Assembly: GCA_002371335.1 (NCBI GenBank)
Contig: DFHP01000140.1
Span: 1 to 16,025 of the forward strand
Source of the DNA: Eubacterium sp. UBA3720
GTDB lineage: Bacteria > Bacillota > Clostridia > Lachnospirales > Lachnospiraceae
DNA length: 16,025 nt
Direction of reading: 5' to 3'
Position numbers and translations under genes: made by a program. Below are positions 13,258-16,025 of this stretch, in pieces. How positions within the stretch are numbered: position 1 is the stretch's first letter; every line of letters starts with the position of its first letter. The notes under the pieces were generated by a model, which was not told the DNA's origin, ran no database searches, and saw nothing but the letters and a program-made list of their open reading frames with translations.

Positions 13258-14634
13258 TCAGGCCATAAGAAATGCCTGATACGCCTTATATGTCTCATAG
13301 ATATCGGCTTTGCTTGTGATTTCCCAGGGGGCGTGCATGTTCAGGACGGCAACTCCGAAATCGATAACCTCCATGCCGAGGTTTGCCAGAATATAGGCGA
13401 TGGTGCCGCCGCCGCCCTCATCGACTTTTCCAAGCTCTGATGTCTGGTAGATAATGCCGGCGTCATCCATTACACGGCGCAGAAAAGCCATGTATTCTGC
13501 GTTGGCGTCATTGGAGCCGCTCTTTCCGCGGGAACCGGTATATTTGTTGAATACAGGACCTCTTCCCAGGTAAGCGCAGTTGTTTTTTTCCATTACATCC
13601 GGATAATTCGGGTCAAATGCCGCGCTGACGTCGGAGGAGAGGACCTTTGTCGATGTAAGTACCCGCCTGAGGTTCAGTTCACTGTAACAGCCCAGAACGT
13701 TCAAAAGCTCTGCAAGAGTATTTTCATAAAAACGGGAGTGCATTCCCGTGGCGCCCATGCTGCCGATCTCCTCCTTGTCGGTAAGAAGGCAGACGCTGGT
13801 CAGCTCAGGCGTTCCGATATCCATGATCGCGCGGAAGGAAGTGTAAGCGCAGACTTTATCATCCTGTCCGTAGCCCATGATCATGCTCCTGTCCAGTCCG
13901 TAATCCCGTGCGGGACCGGCAGGGACCACTTCTATCTCGGCAGAGACAAGATCGTCCTCGGTGATATCGTATTTCTCCTTCAGTATAGCCAGAATGTTTT
14001 CCTTCACAGCGTTTTTTTCGGTATCGGGCAGCGGCCTGCTTCCTATAAGAATGTTCAGGTTTTCACCGGTGACCGCCTCGGAGACCTTTTTTGACATTTG
14101 TCTTCCTGCCAGATGGATCAGCAGATCGCTGACGCCTACAACAGGATCAGAAGGATCCTCACCGATACATATATCTACGACAGAGCCGTCTTTTTTTGCC
14201 GCAACGCCGTGCATTGCCAGGGGAAGCGTTACCCACTGGTATTTTTTTATTCCGCCGTAGTAATGGGTTTCAAAAAGCGCCAGATCCGTGTTTTCATAAA
14301 GCGGATGCTGCTTCAGATCCATGCGCGGGGAGTCAATGTGGGCTCCCAGGAACCGCATTCCTTCAAGGGGAGATTTTTTTCCGATCCTGAAGATAACAAG
14401 TGATTTTTTCATCATGGTTTCATAGACCAGATCGCCGGCCTGCAGTCTCTTTTCTCCGGAGACCACCTCGGAAAGAGAAACGGCGCCTGCTTTTCGAAGA
14501 AGCTCCGTCATACCGCTGACGTTTTCCCGCTCCGTTTTATGTCCGGAGAGGAACACGCGGTAATCTTCACAAAACGTATTTAATACGGAAGAATCGCTCT
14601 TATCCCAGATGGTCATAGATTTTTCAGTGTTCAA
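13258..14634 (-). CDS. M18-family metalloaminopeptidase
   Basis: Cytosolic zinc aminopeptidase, probably removing acidic or neutral N-terminal residues from peptides. 458 residues. Family metal-site blocks: GAHIDSPRMDLKQ (His99), GYGQDDKVCAYTSF (Asp258), TDKEEIGSMGA (Glu288/Glu289), and a C-terminal AVLNMHAPWEI (His434). Also typical is NKYTGSRGKSGSNDANAEY. The start is set by GGAGG at 14642-14646: seven bases after it comes TTG 14634, used here; a TTG at 14649 overlaps the site itself and the next Met is six codons further in. It follows the thioesterase stop by 15 bases, so the two form an operon. The use of TTG is unusual for a housekeeping enzyme and may lower yield. Confidence 0.93.
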   Translation of the reverse strand: MNTEKSMTIWDKSDSSVLNTFCEDYRVFLSGHKTERENVSGMTELLRKAGAVSLSEVVSGEKRLQAGDLVYETMMKKSLVIFRIGKKSPLEGMRFLGAHIDSPRMDLKQHPLYENTDLALFETHYYGGIKKYQWVTLPLAMHGVAAKKDGSVVDICIGEDPSDPVVGVSDLLIHLAGRQMSKKVSEAVTGENLNILIGSRPLPDTEKNAVKENILAILKEKYDITEDDLVSAEIEVVPAGPARDYGLDRSMIMGYGQDDKVCAYTSFRAIMDIGTPELTSVCLLTDKEEIGSMGATGMHSRFYENTLAELLNVLGCYSELNLRRVLTSTKVLSSDVSAAFDPNYPDVMEKNNCAYLGRGPVFNKYTGSRGKSGSNDANAEYMAFLRRVMDDAGIIYQTSELGKVDEGGGGTIAYILANLGMEVIDFGVAVLNMHAPWEITSKADIYETYKAYQAFLMA

Positions 14635-14649
14635 ATATTTATCCTCCAA

Positions 14650-15042
14650 TCATAATTTGGCTTTTGCCTTTTTTTCAAAACGTTCTTTTCGAACGATAGC
14701 GCGCGTATGAGTACCTTCGCTGATTTTTTCTTTTTCATCATAGACAGTAACTAGAAAGTTTAGGATCTTTCCGTTCGGGCTGATGTCTGCCAGTTCCGTA
14801 CGGACAAAGAATTTCATTCCGGGCGGAGTGGCTGCGATATGAGAAATATGAACGTCAGTGCCGACTGTCGTATCATATGACATAAGGTATGGCTTCACAG
14901 ATGCTGCGGCGGTATTTTCGACTGCCACTACGATCTCTGGCGTTGCGAGGACATGTACGTCGCCGCTTCCCACATTTATGGCAAGCATTTCTTCAGTGAC
15001 GGTAAATTCTTTTGTAGCTATGATTCCGATTTCCATTTCCAT
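14650..15042 (-). CDS. FlK-like hotdog thioesterase
   Basis: 130-residue single hotdog domain related to fluoroacetyl-CoA thioesterase FlK, a family of small acyl-CoA hydrolases. Blocks parallel to FlK: VLATPEIVVAVENTA, with Thr34 and Glu42, and HISHIAATPPGMKF, with His68, in the places of FlK Thr42, Glu50 and His76. These give a plausible active site, but FlK specificity for fluoroacetyl-CoA should not be assumed; most relatives have unknown acyl-CoA substrates. Start ATG 15042 has a full AGGAGG at 15051-15056. A lysine-rich tail (RFEKKAKAKL) ends it. It is the first gene of a two-gene operon with the aminopeptidase. Confidence 0.88.
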   Translation of the reverse strand: MEMEIGIIATKEFTVTEEMLAINVGSGDVHVLATPEIVVAVENTAAASVKPYLMSYDTTVGTDVHISHIAATPPGMKFFVRTELADISPNGKILNFLVTVYDEKEKISEGTHTRAIVRKERFEKKAKAKL

Positions 15043-15062
15043 AAACTAGACCTCCTGTGAAT

Positions 15063-15071
15063 ATTATATCA
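15063..15071 (-). promoter_or_regulatory. Extended -10 promoter for thioesterase-aminopeptidase operon
   Basis: Minus strand TGATATAAT (15071 to 15063) is a perfect extended -10. At 17 bases upstream only TAGCAA is found, so the -35 is weak. The leader would be short, about 14 bases, containing AGGAGG. Confidence 0.7.
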
Positions 15072-15091
15072 AAGTAAGTTATTCTTTGCTA

Positions 15092-15113
15092 TCCCCTGTC
15101 GCAATTGACAAGG
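15092..15113 (+). repeat. Intergenic hairpin repeat, fragment D
   Basis: CCCTGTC-GCAATT-GACAAGG (six of seven pairs) resembles the CCCTATC-AAGATT-GACAGGG module of copy B and CCCTCAA-GA-TTGAGGG of copy C. It lies just upstream of the thioesterase promoter, in the same strand sense as the other copies. Short, so the relation is tentative. Confidence 0.45.
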
Positions 15114-15225
15114 AACGCAGAGCCGGAGCATTACAGGGAAAGCAGCTTGCAATTCGGGGCGGAGGGAAGTATGATGTTTTCTGTAAATTTTTATGGAAAA
15201 TCACCATAAACTCTCGCGGGCGAGA

Positions 15226-15402
15226 CGTTGTTATGCCATAGGAAATTGTGTCAATTTCCTATAACATAAACCCTCCGGGGGATGCACACGCCGCACAATG
15301 GAAGGCAGCTGCGCTGCCATGCGGCGGCGCGCAAAATCCGGTTCGCCCCTATCAAGATTGACAGGGACGGGTAGCTGAAGTCCGCTCGCGGACCTTGTTA
15401 TT
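15226..15402 (+). repeat. Intergenic hairpin repeat, copy B (longest)
   Basis: Modules in order: AT-rich stem ATAGGAAATTG-TGT-CAATTTCCTAT (15238-15262) with outer pairs TTATG/CATAA (15231-15235/15265-15269); 70-base core 15271-15340, 65/70 identical with copy A; hairpin CCCTATC-AAGATT-GACAGGG (15347-15366); hairpin AAGTCCGC-TC-GCGGACCT (15378-15395) then TGTTATTAAAA. Two further stems precede it: TTTATGG/CCATAAA (15190-15210) and TCTCGC-GG-GCGAGA (15212-15225). The 402-base gap 15043-15444 holds this, fragment D and the thioesterase promoter; no gene and no clear greA promoter are seen. Confidence 0.85.
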
Positions 15403-15444
15403 AAAAAACACAGCCGGAAGACGGCAGACAGAGAGGATAAAGAT

Positions 15445-15942
15445 ATGCACGACAGACTTACACAGGCAGATATCGATAAAATGCAGGAAGAGATAGATCA
15501 CCGTAAACTGGTGGTCCGCAAACAGGCGCTGGAGGATGTGAAGGAAGCAAGGGCGCAGGGAGATCTCAGCGAAAATTTTGAATACTACGCAGCAAAGCAG
15601 TTCAAGAATCAGAACGAGAGCCGCATCCGGTATCTGGAAAATATGATAAAGACGGCAATCATCGTGGAGGATGATTCAAAGCCTGCGGAGGCAGGCCTGA
15701 ATAAGAGAGTCACGGTTTATTTCGAAGACGATGATGAGATCGAAGAATATAAGATCGTGACGGCGGTAAGAGGAAATTCTCTGAAGGGACTGATCACGCC
15801 CGAGTCGCCGCTGGGAAAAGCGCTGATGGGGCATTCCGCGGGAGATAGAGTTTTTGTAAATATAAATAAGGATATCGGATATTACGTAGAGATCAGGGAT
15901 GTCCAGGCTTCTGATGAGGAAGAGGCGCTGAGAAAATTTTGA
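15445..15942 (+). CDS. greA: Transcript cleavage/elongation factor GreA
   Basis: Binds in the RNA polymerase secondary channel and stimulates cleavage of backtracked RNA. 165 residues, near the usual 157-160. N-terminal coiled coil (about 1-75) with the tip sequence ARAQGDLSENFEYYAAK carrying the Asp40/Glu43 acidic pair; C-terminal FKBP-like domain ending in the conserved SPLGKALMGHSAGD (121-134). Start ATG 15445 has GAGAGGA at about 15431-15437. It is preceded by repeat copy B, whose final hairpin ends about 50 bases before the start, so its leader may carry that structure if the promoter lies upstream. The C-terminal tail (ASDEEEALRKF) is longer and more acidic than usual. A paralog of GreA type elsewhere in the genome is possible. 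Confidence 0.93.
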   Translation: MHDRLTQADIDKMQEEIDHRKLVVRKQALEDVKEARAQGDLSENFEYYAAKQFKNQNESRIRYLENMIKTAIIVEDDSKPAEAGLNKRVTVYFEDDDEIEEYKIVTAVRGNSLKGLITPESPLGKALMGHSAGDRVFVNINKDIGYYVEIRDVQASDEEEALRKF

Positions 15943-16004
15943 AGACGGAAGTGTTTTCCGGCAGTTGAAAATGTGAAAAAATTCTGAATAAAGTATGCGA
16001 TTTC

Positions 16005-16016
16005 TTGACTTTGACA
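16005..16016 (+). promoter_or_regulatory. Possible -35 element at window end
   Basis: TTGACT immediately followed by TTGACA; either could be the -35 of a promoter for the next plus-strand gene. The -10 would fall beyond the window, so this is tentative. A 5-bp stem CGGAA/TTCCG (15946-15960) after greA lacks a T-run. Confidence 0.35.
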
Positions 16017-16025
16017 GGATGATGG

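Noticed and set aside
15226..15402. Insertion sequence or transposon end
   Set aside because: No transposase frame, no clear terminal inverted repeats around the whole element and no convincing target-site duplication; a non-autonomous element stays possible.

Overview
The window looks like a chromosomal segment of a Gram-positive Clostridium-class organism, most probably a Lachnospiraceae member. The inference rests on strong AGGAGG-type ribosome binding sites, TATAAT promoters often with a TG extension, a split purine-synthesis PurH (PurO-type IMP cyclohydrolase plus a free AICAR transformylase), a FlK-like thioesterase, a B12-binding radical SAM/DUF4080-type protein and a Rad3-type helicase carrying an N-terminal nuclease domain. 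No rRNA, tRNA, CRISPR, transposase or phage gene is visible, so this is housekeeping chromosome and not an island.

Layout. Positions 1-3326, plus strand: glyA (5' end cut by the window), an IMP cyclohydrolase and a free AICAR transformylase, closed by a clear intrinsic terminator. These three join one-carbon supply to the last two steps of IMP synthesis. Positions 3433-4970, plus strand: a promoter and a three-gene operon of an unrecognised 80-residue protein, a CsoR/RcnR-family metal sensor with a histidine-rich N-terminus, and an Mrp/NBP35 iron-sulfur carrier ATPase. Positions 5328-9634, plus strand: an 819-residue PD-(D/E)XK-Rad3/DinG helicase with an apparent 4-cysteine Fe-S motif, overlapping by one base a B12-binding radical SAM protein. 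A bidirectional terminator separates it from a minus-strand histidine kinase/response regulator pair (9689-11589), behind a minus-strand small alarmone synthetase (11755-12372). Divergent from that is a plus-strand pair, acylphosphatase and an 83-residue free-standing relative of the FakA/YloV C-terminal domain (12552-13132). After another bidirectional terminator come minus-strand M18 aminopeptidase and FlK-like thioesterase (13258-15042), then plus-strand greA (15445-15942).

The least ordinary feature is in the gaps between genes. A modular, hairpin-rich repeat family occupies the gaps at 3348-3412, 5142-5293, 13228-13257, 15092-15113 and 15226-15402. Two copies share a 70-base core with 65 identities, and flanking hairpins keep their pairing although arm sequence has changed. 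No protein explains it; it may be a structured RNA, an attenuator/terminator family or a non-autonomous mobile repeat. Other points of interest are the FakA-C-like mini-protein, the His-rich CsoR-Mrp operon, and a perfect hairpin abutting the mrp ribosome binding site.
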